This document shows, piece by piece, positions 1-9,207 of a stretch of DNA of 64,000 nt. The position numbers and the translations under genes were made by a program. The notes below the pieces were generated by a model, which saw nothing but the letters and a program-made list of their open reading frames with translations, was not told where the DNA came from and searched no databases. The DNA lies in assembly GCA_020634565.1 (NCBI GenBank), contig JACKBN010000018.1, positions 1 through 64,000 of the forward strand, in the 5' to 3' direction. This stretch comes from Ardenticatenaceae bacterium. GTDB taxonomy: Bacteria; Chloroflexota; Anaerolineae; Promineifilales; Promineifilaceae. Within the stretch, counting starts at the first letter, position 1. Each line of letters begins with the position of its first letter.

Positions 1-904
1 CGTATTCGCGTACCCCATCCCAGAATGCCCATTGCAGGTCAGTGTCGATGTTCATCTTGACTGCGCCGTAGGAGATTGCTTCGGCAATTTCTTCTGGGCT
101 GGAGCCAGAACCACCGTGGAAGACGAAGTTGATCGGTTTTGCTTCGGTGCCAAATTTTTCCTGCACGTACACCTGGGAATTGTTGAGAATGATGGGGCGC
201 AACTTTACATTGCCCGGTTTGTAAACACCGTGCACGTTACCAAACGCAGCGGCGATGGTGAACTTGTCGCTGACTTTCATCAGCTCTTCGTAGGCGTAGG
301 CCACTTCTTCGGGCTGGGTGTAGAGGCGGGAACTGTCTACGTCGGTGTTGTCTACGCCGTCTTCCTCACCGCCGGTGATGCCCAGTTCGATTTCCAGCGT
401 CATGCCCATTTTGCTCATGCGTTCCAGGTAGCGCTTGCTGATTTCAATGTTTTCAGCAATTGGTTCTTCGGACAAATCCAGCATGTGGGAACTGTAAAGC
501 GGAATGCCGTGTACTTTATAGAATGCTTCGCCAGCGTCTAGCATGCCATCTACCCAGGGCAGCAACTTTTTGGCGGCATGGTCAGTGTGCAAGATGACGC
601 GGGTGCCGTACAAAGCAGCAACCTGATGCACATGATGTGCGCCGGAAACAGCCCCGGCAACGGCCGCTTTTTGGCCATCATTGTTCATCGCTTTACCGGC
701 AAAAAAGACAGCGCCGCCATTTGAAAATTGCAAAATAACGGGGGAATTGACGTCACGGGCCGTTTCTAGCACGGCGTTGACGCTGTTGGTGCCAACACAG
801 TTGGCGGCGGGTAAGGCATATTTGTTGGCTTTGGCGTGGGCGAAAACTTCCTGAACCTGATCGCCGGTGAGAACACCAGCGGGCAAATGGCTTATTCCAG
901 ACAT
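1..904 (-). CDS. fba: class II fructose-bisphosphate aldolase, 3' end outside window
   Basis: Glycolytic/gluconeogenic aldolase interconverting fructose 1,6-bisphosphate with DHAP and glyceraldehyde 3-phosphate, zinc-dependent and cytosolic. Reading leftward from 904, the frame gives MSGISHLPAGVLTGDQ, then NCVGTNSVNAVLE, the metal-ligand stretch ILHTDHAAKK, LYSSHMLDLSEEPIAENIE, LEIELGITGGEEDGVD and FHGGSGSSPEEI. These are the hallmarks of the longer E. coli FbaA-type class II family. About 301 residues are visible and the frame is open at base 1, so the C-terminus is missing. An AAGGAGAG ribosome binding site sits 6 nt before the ATG. The gene is divergent from proB. Confidence 0.95.
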   Translation of the reverse strand, partial: MSGISHLPAGVLTGDQVQEVFAHAKANKYALPAANCVGTNSVNAVLETARDVNSPVILQFSNGGAVFFAGKAMNNDGQKAAVAGAVSGAHHVHQVAALYGTRVILHTDHAAKKLLPWVDGMLDAGEAFYKVHGIPLYSSHMLDLSEEPIAENIEISKRYLERMSKMGMTLEIELGITGGEEDGVDNTDVDSSRLYTQPEEVAYAYEELMKVSDKFTIAAAFGNVHGVYKPGNVKLRPIILNNSQVYVQEKFGTEAKPINFVFHGGSGSSPEEIAEAISYGAVKMNIDTDLQWAFWDGVREY

Positions 905-1117
905 TTTTACTCTCCTTGGTAATCAATACAGAGATGGAGGGACGCAACAGGCAGATTGAGCACCTGCAAATTGCTCATCTCTTTCAAATTGTAATTAATA
1001 ATACCAGCTAATTGCGGTAACTGTATAAGTATGCAGAGATTTGCCTTAAAAAACCACTCTTTTTGGCATGACTCTGCCTGTCATTTATCATGATTGCAGG
1101 CTGTTTTCTACTTAATC

Positions 1118-1164
1118 GCTCGTGTAAGAAAGGATCGTTACTGTAAACGCCAAACTACACGAGC
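1118..1164. promoter_or_regulatory. inverted repeat in the fba-proB intergenic leader
   Basis: The roughly 360-base stretch between the divergent fba and proB genes (905-1262) has no gene. It is AT-rich and must hold both promoters. A perfect 9-bp inverted repeat, GCTCGTGTA / TACACGAGC (1118-1126 and 1156-1164, 29-nt loop), lies about 100 bp before the chosen proB start. It could be an operator or an mRNA leader hairpin. Its function is not determinable from sequence alone. Confidence 0.4.
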
Positions 1165-1262
1165 AATGACGTAATGAAAAGCATATGAAAACGGCCGAAT
1201 TCCAAACCATCTCAGACGCAGCTACCAACCAAAACCAACAGCCGCGTCGGCACAGGAGCGTT

Positions 1263-2363
1263 ATGTATCAGCGAATTGTTGTAAAACTGGGCACCAGTGT
1301 GCTTACCGGCGGTACGCCCAAGCTGGATCATCCCCATATGGTGGAGCTGGTGCGCCAATGTGCTGAACTGTACAAGCAGGGTAAGGACATTATCATTTGC
1401 ACCTCGGGCGCAATTGCGGTGGGGCGGCACCGGCTGGGCTTTCCCGAAATACCAAACACTGTAGCCAATAAGCAAATGTTTGCGGCCGTGGGCCAGAGTC
1501 GCCTGATGCAAATGTGGGAACGCTATTTTGAGATTTATGGGATTCACGTGGGGCAAATTTTGCTAACGCGAGCCGATGTAACCAACCGCAAACGGTATCT
1601 CAATGCGCGGGACACGCTGCAAACCTTGCTGGAAAATCGCATTGTACCGGTGATTAATGAAAATGATGCCGTGGCTACCGAAGAAATCAAGGTGGGCGAC
1701 AACGACAATCTCTCCGCACTGGTTTCTACGCTGGCAGAGGCAGATTTACTGCTGCTGCTAACGGATCAACCGGGTCTGTTTACGGCCGATCCGCGCACTA
1801 ATCCCGATGCCCAACTCATTTCCGAAGTGAACAAGATTGATGAGACGGTGAAGGCGTTGGCTGGCGGCAGCGTCAGCGGCCTGGGTGTGGGCGGCATGGC
1901 CACCAAGCTGCAAGCCGCCGACGTAGCCCGGCGAGCCGGGGCGGATGTGGTGATTGCGGCTGGCAGCGCGCCTAACGTCATTGCCCGCATCGCCAGCGGT
2001 GAATCGGTGGGAACGCGCTTCCCGGCGTTGGAAAATCCGCTGGAAAACCGCAAGCGCTGGATTTTTGCCGGGCGCAAACCACAAGGTTGTGTGGTGATTG
2101 ATGCAGGAGCGGCGCAGGCGTTGTTGACCAACGGCCGTTCCCTCCTTCCTGCGGGTATTACGGCCATCACGGGCGCTTTTTACCGGGGGGACACGATTTG
2201 CATCAAAGGGCCAGATGATAAAGAATTGGCGCGGGGCATTGCTCGCTACTCCAGCGATGATTTGCAGCAAATCGCTGGACTACAATCCGACCAGATCGAG
2301 GCTCAACTGGGTTATGGGTACGGGCCAGTGGTGGTTCACCGGAACGATTTAATTTTGTTATAA
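1263..2363 (+). CDS. proB: glutamate 5-kinase
   Basis: First step of proline synthesis: ATP-dependent phosphorylation of glutamate to gamma-glutamyl phosphate, passed to ProA encoded next. The start at 1263 ([17 protein letters not shown]) is chosen because CAGGAG lies 6 nt upstream and the protein then has the usual ~366 residues. An upstream in-frame ATG at 1185 lacks a ribosome binding site. Amino-acid kinase motifs include VKLGTSV, the CTSGAIAVG loop, [10 protein letters not shown] and [10 protein letters not shown] (about residues 230-240). The C-terminal ~90 residues form a PUA domain (RSLLPAGI...GAFYRGD), as in E. coli ProB. Confidence 0.96.
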   Translation: MYQRIVVKLGTSVLTGGTPKLDHPHMVELVRQCAELYKQGKDIIICTSGAIAVGRHRLGFPEIPNTVANKQMFAAVGQSRLMQMWERYFEIYGIHVGQILLTRADVTNRKRYLNARDTLQTLLENRIVPVINENDAVATEEIKVGDNDNLSALVSTLAEADLLLLLTDQPGLFTADPRTNPDAQLISEVNKIDETVKALAGGSVSGLGVGGMATKLQAADVARRAGADVVIAAGSAPNVIARIASGESVGTRFPALENPLENRKRWIFAGRKPQGCVVIDAGAAQALLTNGRSLLPAGITAITGAFYRGDTICIKGPDDKELARGIARYSSDDLQQIAGLQSDQIEAQLGYGYGPVVVHRNDLILL

Positions 2364-2370
2364 GAAATTG

Positions 2371-2432
2371 GCCACAGAGAGCACAGAGATTTAAGAGAGC
2401 TTTTTCTCTTTTTCCTCTGTGCTCTCTGTGGC
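2371..2432. repeat. dispersed hairpin repeat, CACAGAG family
   Basis: A perfect 18-bp inverted repeat (arms 2371-2388 and 2415-2432; core CCACAGAGAGCACAGAG) with a 26-nt loop fills most of the proB-proA gap. It ends 11 nt before the proA ribosome binding site. Related single or paired arms occur at 55559-55580 and 55998-56061, so this is a dispersed intergenic element rather than a proBA-specific signal. In RNA it would form a long stem between the two cistrons. Confidence 0.75.
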
Positions 2433-2453
2433 AAAAAGTTTTTGGAGAAGAAG

Positions 2454-3716
2454 ATGACTGATTTAGTAGCGATGGGGAAAGCGGCCAAGGCGGCGGGTCG
2501 TAAGCTGGCCACCCTGACAACCGATGAAAAAAACCGGGCGCTGTTGGCCATTGCGGACGAACTGGAAGCGCAAACGGCCGTTGTGCTGGCGCAAAACGCT
2601 TTGGATATTGAAGACGGCCGTAAAAAAGGACTCAGCGATGGTTTGCTGGATCGCTTGCTGCTCACCGAAGCGCGCATGGCTGGCCTGGCCGCCGACACGC
2701 GCAACGTGGTTGGCTTACCCGATCCAGTGGGCGCGGAATTTGACAGCCGCGTGCTGCCCAACGGCCTGCGCCTCAGCCGCCGCCGCATTCCCGTGGGCGT
2801 GCTCGGTGTCATTTATGAAGCCCGTCCCAACGTCACCATCGACATCGCTACGCTCTGCCTGAAGACGGGCAACGCGGCCATCATGCGCGGCGGCAGCGAA
2901 ACGCTGCGCAGCAATCTGGCGCTGGTAAACGTGATTCAAAGTGCGCTAGAGAAGGTGGGGCTGCCAAGTACGGCCGTTCAATACATCGACAATCCCGACC
3001 GCGCTCTGGTGGCCGAAATGATGCGGCTGGATCAGTACATCGACATGCTCATTCCGCGCGGTGGTGCGGGGCTGCACCGCCTCTGCCGCGAGCAGGCCAC
3101 GATTCCGGTGATTACCGGCGGTATTGGCATTTGCCACGTCTTTGTGGATGAGAGCGCCGACCAGGAAAAAGCGGTGGACATCATCGAGAATGCCAAGGTG
3201 CAGCGCCCCAGCGTCTGTAATGCGCTAGACACGGTGCTGGTGCATCCGGCCATCGCCGACGAATTTTTGCCGAAAGTGGCGGCGCGGATGGCCCAAAACA
3301 AGGTGGAGCTGCGTCCGGCAGGCCGCGCCCTGGAAATTTTGAGCGGCAACGGCCACGGGGCCAAAGTGGTGCCGGCTGGTCCAGACGATTTCAGCACGGA
3401 GTGGATGAGCCTGATTTTGGGTATCAAAATTATGGAGCTGGACGAGGCGATTGACCACATCGACGCGCACAGCATGGATCACAGCGACAGCATCCTCACC
3501 AACAATTGGACGAACGCGACCAAATTTTTGAACGAGGTGAACAGTTCGGCCGTTTTTGTGAATGCCAGTACCCGTTTCAACGACGGCGGTCAGTTTGGCT
3601 TAGGCGCAGAGGTGGCCGTGAGTACGCAAAAACTGCACGCACGCGGCCCGATGGGATTGGAAGAACTCACCACTTATAAATGGGTTTGCATTGGGGACGG
3701 GCATATACGGCCGTAA
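2454..3716 (+). CDS. proA: glutamate-5-semialdehyde dehydrogenase (gamma-glutamyl phosphate reductase)
   Basis: NADPH-dependent reduction of gamma-glutamyl phosphate to glutamate-5-semialdehyde, the second step of proline synthesis. The protein is 420 residues from the ATG at 2454, preceded by GGAGAAG; a TTG four codons earlier is less likely. Family signatures are the N-terminal [37 protein letters not shown], the nucleotide-fold [13 protein letters not shown], and the active-site region [16 protein letters not shown] with the catalytic Cys. The C-terminal [17 protein letters not shown] is also typical. It follows proB by 90 nt and is probably co-transcribed. Confidence 0.96.
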   Translation: MTDLVAMGKAAKAAGRKLATLTTDEKNRALLAIADELEAQTAVVLAQNALDIEDGRKKGLSDGLLDRLLLTEARMAGLAADTRNVVGLPDPVGAEFDSRVLPNGLRLSRRRIPVGVLGVIYEARPNVTIDIATLCLKTGNAAIMRGGSETLRSNLALVNVIQSALEKVGLPSTAVQYIDNPDRALVAEMMRLDQYIDMLIPRGGAGLHRLCREQATIPVITGGIGICHVFVDESADQEKAVDIIENAKVQRPSVCNALDTVLVHPAIADEFLPKVAARMAQNKVELRPAGRALEILSGNGHGAKVVPAGPDDFSTEWMSLILGIKIMELDEAIDHIDAHSMDHSDSILTNNWTNATKFLNEVNSSAVFVNASTRFNDGGQFGLGAEVAVSTQKLHARGPMGLEELTTYKWVCIGDGHIRP

Positions 3717-3745
3717 CCCATTTTCAATTACGAATTGACGCGAAT

Positions 3746-3780
3746 AAAAAGCGCAAGGTGTAAAGTTCCTTGCGCTTTTT
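3746..3780. terminator. bidirectional rho-independent terminator after proA
   Basis: Stem AAAAAGCGCAAGG / CCTTGCGCTTTTT with a 9-nt loop, flanked by A and T runs. It lies between the convergent proA (ends 3716) and the minus-strand gene ending at 3790, so it can serve both. Confidence 0.9.
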
Positions 3781-3789
3781 GCTTTCCAG

Positions 3790-4260
3790 CTAGAGAATTT
3801 TGCTGTGCGCCTCGAAATCGTTTGCGGTGTTGTACCAAATGATGACCCAGCAGGTGGGCCAGCCAAGCAGCTTCATCGCGCCGTAGCGCGTGTTGCCATC
3901 GCGGATGCTTAGCTCCCCGGCGCGGTATTCCACAATTAATGGCGGCAGTGCCGTCGGTGTGGTGAATGTTTCGGCTAATTGGCTGGTGCGCGCTTGCCAA
4001 TAGGCCGGATCAACTTCGTATTCCAGTCCCGGCTCAGGGCCAACTGCCGGGGAAAGTTCGGTGAGTGGCAGCTCGACAGGCCCGTTCCACCACCGCTTTT
4101 CACGCTTCAACCCTTCCGAAAAGGCTGGATTTGAACGGCCGCCTGTGCCGCTGAGAAGGTATTTGTGAACCCACGCTTCAATATTTCCCGCTTCGGCCCA
4201 CTTTTGCGCGGAGAGCGTATCCAGCTCCAACTGCCTAATTTCCTCAACGATATTTTCCAT
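3790..4260 (-). CDS. ParB/Srx-like-fold hypothetical protein
   Basis: 156 residues. The C-terminal part carries LPPLIVEYRAGELSIRDGNTRYGA followed by a hydrophobic strand. This 'I-x-DGN-x-R-x-A' pattern is that of the ParB N-terminal/sulfiredoxin-like fold, where it binds nucleotide or phosphate. The N-terminal ~90 residues are not recognised. Its ATG overlaps the stop codon of the upstream kptA gene by one base (TAATG), implying translational coupling. Whether it has nuclease, CTPase or only a binding role cannot be told. The fold assignment is moderate and the function unknown. Confidence 0.6.
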   Translation of the reverse strand: MENIVEEIRQLELDTLSAQKWAEAGNIEAWVHKYLLSGTGGRSNPAFSEGLKREKRWWNGPVELPLTELSPAVGPEPGLEYEVDPAYWQARTSQLAETFTTPTALPPLIVEYRAGELSIRDGNTRYGAMKLLGWPTCWVIIWYNTANDFEAHSKIL

Positions 4261-4802
4261 TATTTTGTCTCAATGTAGCTAAACGGGACATGTTCTACCA
4301 GCCAGACGTTGTTAGCCGTTTTGTAGAACAGGTAGCCGTCCTGGTGCATTTGGCGGGCGGCAATTTCCAGGATAAGGGGCTGGCCGTAGCGGCTGCCCAC
4401 ACTTTGGGCCACGGCTCTGGATTCGGTGAGGTGGACGTGATGACGCTTCATTTTGCTCAAGCCGGTGGCGGTGATGCTTGCCATGAAGCGTACGGCCGTT
4501 CCATGCAGCAAAATCTCCGGCGGCACAATGGGTTCCAGAGCCAGGTCGATGTTTTGGAGGGAATGACCCTGATTGGCGCGGATGAAACGGCCGTCTTCGC
4601 TGAAGCTGAAACGCTGCTTGTCATTCGTCTCCACGACTACATCTAACAGCTCACGCGTGAGCGGGTAAGCGGTTACTTTGCTCAGCAGTTCATCCACCGC
4701 AGCCCAGCCCTGAGCATCCAGCGTCAGGCTAATCGCTTCGGGCCGGTGCCGCAGCAGAAAGCTCAAATGTTTAGACAGATTCACAAGGTTTACAGAGTTC
4801 AT
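4260..4802 (-). CDS. kptA: RNA 2'-phosphotransferase (Tpt1/KptA family)
   Basis: Transfers a 2'-phosphate from RNA to NAD+, releasing nicotinamide and ADP-ribose cyclic phosphate. In eukaryotes this completes tRNA splicing; the bacterial substrate is uncertain. Family motifs are LSKHLSFLLRHRPEAISL at the N-terminus, DAQGWAAVDELL, KQRFSFSEDGRFIRANQGHS, LLHGTAVRFMASITATGLSKMKRHHVHL and the C-terminal NNVWLVEHVP. The Arg/His/Arg/Arg catalytic tetrad positions appear present. The ATG at 4802 (MNSVNLVNLSKHL) gives a normal ~180-aa protein; a TTG start at 4838 would add 12 unconserved residues. Divergent from the histidine kinase gene. Confidence 0.92.
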   Translation of the reverse strand: MNSVNLVNLSKHLSFLLRHRPEAISLTLDAQGWAAVDELLSKVTAYPLTRELLDVVVETNDKQRFSFSEDGRFIRANQGHSLQNIDLALEPIVPPEILLHGTAVRFMASITATGLSKMKRHHVHLTESRAVAQSVGSRYGQPLILEIAARQMHQDGYLFYKTANNVWLVEHVPFSYIETK

Positions 4803-4981
4803 TGTTGAAAGACCTTTGGGTGAACGGCCGTTACGCAAATTTCACGCTTTTTGCACGAAAAAAGAAGAAACCAAGACCACGCTCCCATTGAGTAATGATC
4901 GGGAGAATTATAACCTCTTATCAGGGGTTTTTACCGAAGCAAGTTGGGGAAAAGTAACGTATTTGCAATCGAGAAGGATCT

Positions 4982-7183
4982 ATGAAGCGACTTTTTTCGG
5001 GCATCGGGTCAAAGATTGTTTTACCGTATCTGCTTTTGACGCTGACGGTAGCCGGTATTGGCGCGTTTGTGGTCGTGAACCTGGTAACAGGCACGTTGCA
5101 CGAGCGGTTTAATAACCAGCTGCTCGATTCTGGCCGGGTGGTGGCCGAGAGCATGGTGCGCTACGAGGAAGACCGCCTGGCTGTGCTGCGTCAGGTAAGT
5201 AACACGGAAGGTGTGCCGGAAAGTGTCGCCAATCAAAACGAAAGCCAGCTAAATTTGCTGGTTCCCCAAATTATGGCTAACAGTCCCACCGATGTGCTGA
5301 TTTTGCTGGATAAAAACGGCCGTTCCCTCTTTGCCTGGGATCGACTGTCTGGTTCGCAAACGGCCGTTGCCTACAAAGACATTGATTTTGCTCAAGTGGA
5401 AGATGTCGAGCTGGTGCTGTCCGATTTTGCCGATGAATTTGGCGACAAGCGGGCATTGTTGGCCGAAACGCCCTCTGGCACCGTGCTCTTTACGCTTGGC
5501 CCCGTCCTGCTGAATGATGAGGTCGTGGGCGCGGTGATGGTCGGAACGGCCGTGCGCAGCATGGTCTACGTGTTAACCGAAAACGCCGTGGCCCGAGTGA
5601 CGCTGTATCGCCACAACGGTGAAGTGATTGGCACTACGCTGGGAAACGGCCGTGACAACATGACAGAGCTGCTCAACGAGTCGCCGGAACAATATGCTAC
5701 CGTCATCAATCTGCTGGCTGAATCGCCGAACCGCTACCAGGTGGTGGCGGAACAGGCAGATACCCAGGTGCCCCTGCGGCGCGTGGAAGTGCTGAATCAG
5801 GAGTATCAGCTCGCCTTTGGCGATTGGCGGCTGCGCAACGAATCGTTTGGCTTGTTCAGCGTGGCGCTGCCCAGTAACTTCATCGTCAGCGCGGCGGCTA
5901 CCAGCCGTAATTTGCTAAACGTCGTTTTTACTCTGGCTACGATTGCCGTGTTTATGATTGGCTTCTGGGTGGCGCGAAGCATCGCGACGCCGCTGAATCG
6001 GCTGGTGGATGTGACCACGGACGTGACCGAGGGCAACTTGAGCCAGCGAACCGGCATTTTGCGCAACGATGAAATTGGGGCGCTGGCGCTCTCCTTCGAC
6101 ACGATGACGGAGCGGCTGGATGAACGCAATCGCCAGCTTGTGGCCCAAAAGAGTGAGCTCATCGCCATCCTGAACTCCATTGCTGATGGTGTTATCGTGC
6201 TGGATAACGAGCACAACATGGTCAAGTCTAACCCTGCCGCCGCCCGCATGATTGAGGATTTGATGAGTGACAGTTCGGCGGTTCTGTTGCAAAAACTGTT
6301 GTCGGCCACGAATATGGCCGTAGACAGCGATGAAAATACGCGGCGGGTGGATTTAAACGGCCGTGTGCTTAGCGTTTCCTCTGCGCCTCTCAAAACACCA
6401 GAAGGCAGCCCCATCGGCACGGTTATGGTTTTGCGTGACATCACCCGCACCGCCGAAGCTGAGAGCCTCAAAGACGATTTCATCACCAATATGTCACACG
6501 AACTGCGGACGCCACTAACGGTGGTGAAGGTATACACTGACATGCTCAAGCGTTCGGCCAACGGCAGTCTGAATGAGCAACAGTACGTTTTTCTGGAGAA
6601 AATCGCCAAAAGCGGCGGTGAATTAGAAGAACATATTCAGAAGATGATCAGCATCTCCGAAATGCAGGCTGGCACGCTCAGCCTGAAAAAAGAGGAGTTT
6701 TCCTTCACCACCTTCATTTGCAACCTGGTTGAAGAATGGCGGGAGCAAATCGAAGCCAAAGGCATTTTCTTCCTGCTGCAAACGCCCAAAGACGAGCTAC
6801 CCGTTCTGGCAGATGCCGGTCGGCTTCATTGGGCTATCTCCAATTTGATCGAAAATGCTCTGGATTACACCACCGAAAAAGGCAGTATCCAGTTAACCGT
6901 ACACAAAGAAGGCAAACAGGTCTATCTAGAGATTAGCGACAGCGGCATTGGGATTCCACACAGCGACCAGCCGTATATTTTTGAGCGCTTTTTCCGCGCT
7001 AAAAACGATGTGAACTTTGCCAAGCGGGGCATTGGCCTGGGCCTGTTTATCGCCCGAGAGATATTTGAACTGCATGGCGGGCGCATTCGGTTGGAGAGTA
7101 AGGTGGGCGTGGGCAGCTCTTTCCATTGTGAACTGCCATTGCTGGTGGAAACGGCCGTCATCGAGGAGCTTGTTGCCCAATGA
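4982..7183 (+). CDS. membrane sensor histidine kinase (Cache-like, HAMP, PAS, HisKA, HATPase)
   Basis: 733-aa two-component sensor. A transmembrane helix at about 12-34 is followed by a ~260-residue extracytoplasmic domain resembling a Cache fold (DVLILLDKNGRSLF). A second helix lies at about 305-330, then HAMP (RSIATPLNRLVDVTTDV...NDEIGALALSFD) and PAS at about 390-490 (NSIADGVIVLDNEHN). The HisKA domain has its phospho-acceptor in MSHELRTPLT (His506). The HATPase domain carries LIENALDYT, DSGIGIP and GIGLGLFIAREI. AGAAGGA precedes the ATG. No response regulator lies beside it. The next gene overlaps its stop codon (ATGA), so the partner protein is probably co-produced. Confidence 0.93.
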   Translation: MKRLFSGIGSKIVLPYLLLTLTVAGIGAFVVVNLVTGTLHERFNNQLLDSGRVVAESMVRYEEDRLAVLRQVSNTEGVPESVANQNESQLNLLVPQIMANSPTDVLILLDKNGRSLFAWDRLSGSQTAVAYKDIDFAQVEDVELVLSDFADEFGDKRALLAETPSGTVLFTLGPVLLNDEVVGAVMVGTAVRSMVYVLTENAVARVTLYRHNGEVIGTTLGNGRDNMTELLNESPEQYATVINLLAESPNRYQVVAEQADTQVPLRRVEVLNQEYQLAFGDWRLRNESFGLFSVALPSNFIVSAAATSRNLLNVVFTLATIAVFMIGFWVARSIATPLNRLVDVTTDVTEGNLSQRTGILRNDEIGALALSFDTMTERLDERNRQLVAQKSELIAILNSIADGVIVLDNEHNMVKSNPAAARMIEDLMSDSSAVLLQKLLSATNMAVDSDENTRRVDLNGRVLSVSSAPLKTPEGSPIGTVMVLRDITRTAEAESLKDDFITNMSHELRTPLTVVKVYTDMLKRSANGSLNEQQYVFLEKIAKSGGELEEHIQKMISISEMQAGTLSLKKEEFSFTTFICNLVEEWREQIEAKGIFFLLQTPKDELPVLADAGRLHWAISNLIENALDYTTEKGSIQLTVHKEGKQVYLEISDSGIGIPHSDQPYIFERFFRAKNDVNFAKRGIGLGLFIAREIFELHGGRIRLESKVGVGSSFHCELPLLVETAVIEELVAQ

Positions 7184-8499
7184 CGCCAACCTTTGGAGAT
7201 GAACAGACTTCGCGGCGCTGGTTATGGTTGCTACCGCTTGTGGCCCTGGTCTTAAGCGTCATGTGTGTGACCTCCTCCACCTTTTTGGCGCTGAGCCTGT
7301 GGCCCACGGAAATCAGCCAGGCCCAAATGTTGGCGGAAAGCGAAGCCGATTACGGTCGTGAGCCAGCCTCAGCCAAATTTGCTCCTCTTAGCCCGCAAAT
7401 CATTTTTGAAGCCACCAACGACAGCCTGGGGCTGATGCTGACGCCCGCATCCTCGACTCAAGAGGCAACCGGCGCACCTGTCGCTGAACGCCCGGTGCAG
7501 CTATTGCCTACGCTAAAAGCAACCTCTGCTGATTTACCAACGGCCGTTGTTGTTATTGCCACCCTGACACCGCTGCCTACTGCCGGACCCACTTCTGAGC
7601 CTGACCGGCCCACACCTCGACCCACGACAACATCATCACCACCAACAGAGACCATTCCTCCGCTTACGGCGACCGCCACTGCCACCCAGTGGCCAACCGT
7701 CATTGCTAGTTCACTGCCCACGAATACGGCAACGGCCGTACCGCCCACCTATACTGCCACACCGCAGCCCATGCCTACACCGATTCCGACCCAGCTGCCA
7801 TCGCCAACGCCGCAGCCTACTTCTTTGCCAACTCGAACCCCGCCACCACCCCCGCCTCTGCCCACGGTGACACCGACGGTAACGGCAACGCCAACGTCGC
7901 TACCTACAGCCACGCCAACGGCCAGCGCCACATCTACCCCGCTGCCTACGAACACACCAACGTTAACACCGACCCCAATCAACACACCGACGAACACGCC
8001 AGTGCCCTGTACCGGCAATATTCCTGGCGGTGAGCCCAATATCGGTTTGCCCAACGGCATCCTGGCACATATTGGCTGTGGTCAGAACCTTGTGGTTGAT
8101 TTGGGAGCCGTGAAGGCGATTGCAGTGACGGGTAGTGCAGAACCCGCCTTCGATATTGTTTATTACGAACTTGAGAATCCGGCCACAAATGTCAATCTGG
8201 ATTGGGTGATCGTAGAGATAGGCACCAGCCCTAGCGGCCCCTGGCATCAGGTCTTTTATTGGGGCGATGACATTTTGGACGCCAACACCAATATCGGCCA
8301 GCTTGGGTATGGGGCCGGCAGCGAGCCAGACAATCAGTCTATCCCCTTCGCCGATCTGTATGGGGGCAATTCGCCTGGCATAGCTATTGATGTGGATGCG
8401 GTGGTGCCTGCTGGCAATTACCGATGGGTGCGCATCACTGCCCCTTTGGGTGGAGCCAACGACGCCTCGGAAGTGGATTCTTTAGGGGTGCTGCCCTAG
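7180..8499 (+). CDS. membrane-anchored extracellular protein with Thr/Pro linker and C-terminal beta-sandwich domain
   Basis: 439 residues of unknown function. A single hydrophobic helix at about 12-36 (WLLPLVALVLSVMCVTS) probably anchors it. Residues ~110-275 are a low-complexity T/P/S linker of repeated TPTPT/TATPT type, typical of exported Chloroflexota proteins. Residues ~280-439 form a compact domain (NGILAHIGCGQNLVVDLG, VIVEIGTSPSGPWHQVFYW, AGNYRWVRITAP) that looks like a discoidin-like ligand-binding sandwich. The start overlaps the kinase stop by 4 nt. This suggests an extracellular accessory or ligand-presenting partner of the sensor kinase, which is an inference from coupling only. 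Confidence 0.75.
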   Translation: MTPTFGDEQTSRRWLWLLPLVALVLSVMCVTSSTFLALSLWPTEISQAQMLAESEADYGREPASAKFAPLSPQIIFEATNDSLGLMLTPASSTQEATGAPVAERPVQLLPTLKATSADLPTAVVVIATLTPLPTAGPTSEPDRPTPRPTTTSSPPTETIPPLTATATATQWPTVIASSLPTNTATAVPPTYTATPQPMPTPIPTQLPSPTPQPTSLPTRTPPPPPPLPTVTPTVTATPTSLPTATPTASATSTPLPTNTPTLTPTPINTPTNTPVPCTGNIPGGEPNIGLPNGILAHIGCGQNLVVDLGAVKAIAVTGSAEPAFDIVYYELENPATNVNLDWVIVEIGTSPSGPWHQVFYWGDDILDANTNIGQLGYGAGSEPDNQSIPFADLYGGNSPGIAIDVDAVVPAGNYRWVRITAPLGGANDASEVDSLGVLP

Positions 8500-8521
8500 C
8501 AAAGAAAATAGGCGGTTGCCA

Positions 8522-8550
8522 TTGCTGATGTGAGGCGGGCAGGGTATGAT
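8522..8550 (+). promoter_or_regulatory. udk promoter, probably giving a leaderless mRNA
   Basis: TTGCTG (8522-8527), a 17-nt spacer, and TATGAT (8545-8550) form a good sigma-70-type promoter. The ATG of udk is only 8 nt beyond the -10 box, so transcription would begin at or within a base or two of the start codon. No ribosome binding site exists in the gap. Confidence 0.6.
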
Positions 8551-8558
8551 CTGCGCCC

Positions 8559-9206
8559 ATGACTGATTTGACGCGGCGAGAGCCAAACAGCCCTATCGTG
8601 TTCGGGGTGGCAGGTGGTACAGCATCGGGAAAAACAACGGTAGCCAGAGCTATTTTGGAGGCAGTCGGTGCTTCCCAAATTGCCTACATGCCGCATGATG
8701 CCTACTATCGCGACCAGCCCAAGCTTTCCTTTGAAGAACGCTCCCAGCTTAATTACGATCATCCCAATTCCCTGGAAACCAAATTGATGGTGAAGCAGAT
8801 CAAGCAGCTGCTAAAAGGTGAGACGGTTCACGTGCCCGTGTACGATTTCACAACCCACCGGCGCACCTCTGAGACGGTGGTGGTGGAGCCTGCCCCGATC
8901 ATTTTGGTGGATGGGATTCTTATTTTTACCAAGCGGCGTCTGCGCGAACTCATGGACATCAAGGTGTATGTGGATACCGACTCAGATGTTCGGTTTATCC
9001 GCCGGTTACAGCGAGACATGGAAGAGCGCGGCCGTTCTTTGCAATCGGTGGTGACGCAATATTTGGAGACGGTGCGGCCCATGCACCTGAAATTTGTAGA
9101 GCCGAGCAAACGGTTTGCTGATGTAATCATCCCCAATGGCGGGCTGAACCGCGTGGCGATGGAGATGGTGGTTTCGCGGCTGCATGCGCTGCTGCCGCCC
9201 ACCTGA
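8559..9206 (+). CDS. udk: uridine kinase
   Basis: Pyrimidine salvage enzyme phosphorylating uridine (and usually cytidine) to the monophosphate. 215 residues, the standard length. P-loop FGVAGGTASGKTTVAR at about 8-23, then MPHDAYYRD (substrate-binding Asp), YDHPNSLET, VPVYDFTTHRRTSET, ILVDGILIF, and the lid/base region RRLQRDMEERGRSLQSV. The last segment reads KFVEPSKRFADVIIPNGG. Transcribed alone from the promoter just upstream and convergent with the glycosyltransferase genes. Confidence 0.96.
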   Translation: MTDLTRREPNSPIVFGVAGGTASGKTTVARAILEAVGASQIAYMPHDAYYRDQPKLSFEERSQLNYDHPNSLETKLMVKQIKQLLKGETVHVPVYDFTTHRRTSETVVVEPAPIILVDGILIFTKRRLRELMDIKVYVDTDSDVRFIRRLQRDMEERGRSLQSVVTQYLETVRPMHLKFVEPSKRFADVIIPNGGLNRVAMEMVVSRLHALLPPT

Positions 9207-9207
9207 T

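Noticed and set aside
32..541. Plus-strand frame at the left edge as a gene
   Set aside because: It is antisense to a class II aldolase frame with all family motifs on the minus strand.
7458..8060. Long Gly/Val-rich open frames on the minus strand opposite the Thr/Pro linker
   Set aside because: They are the reverse reading of ACN/CCN codon repeats in a real gene; no ribosome binding site or family signal.
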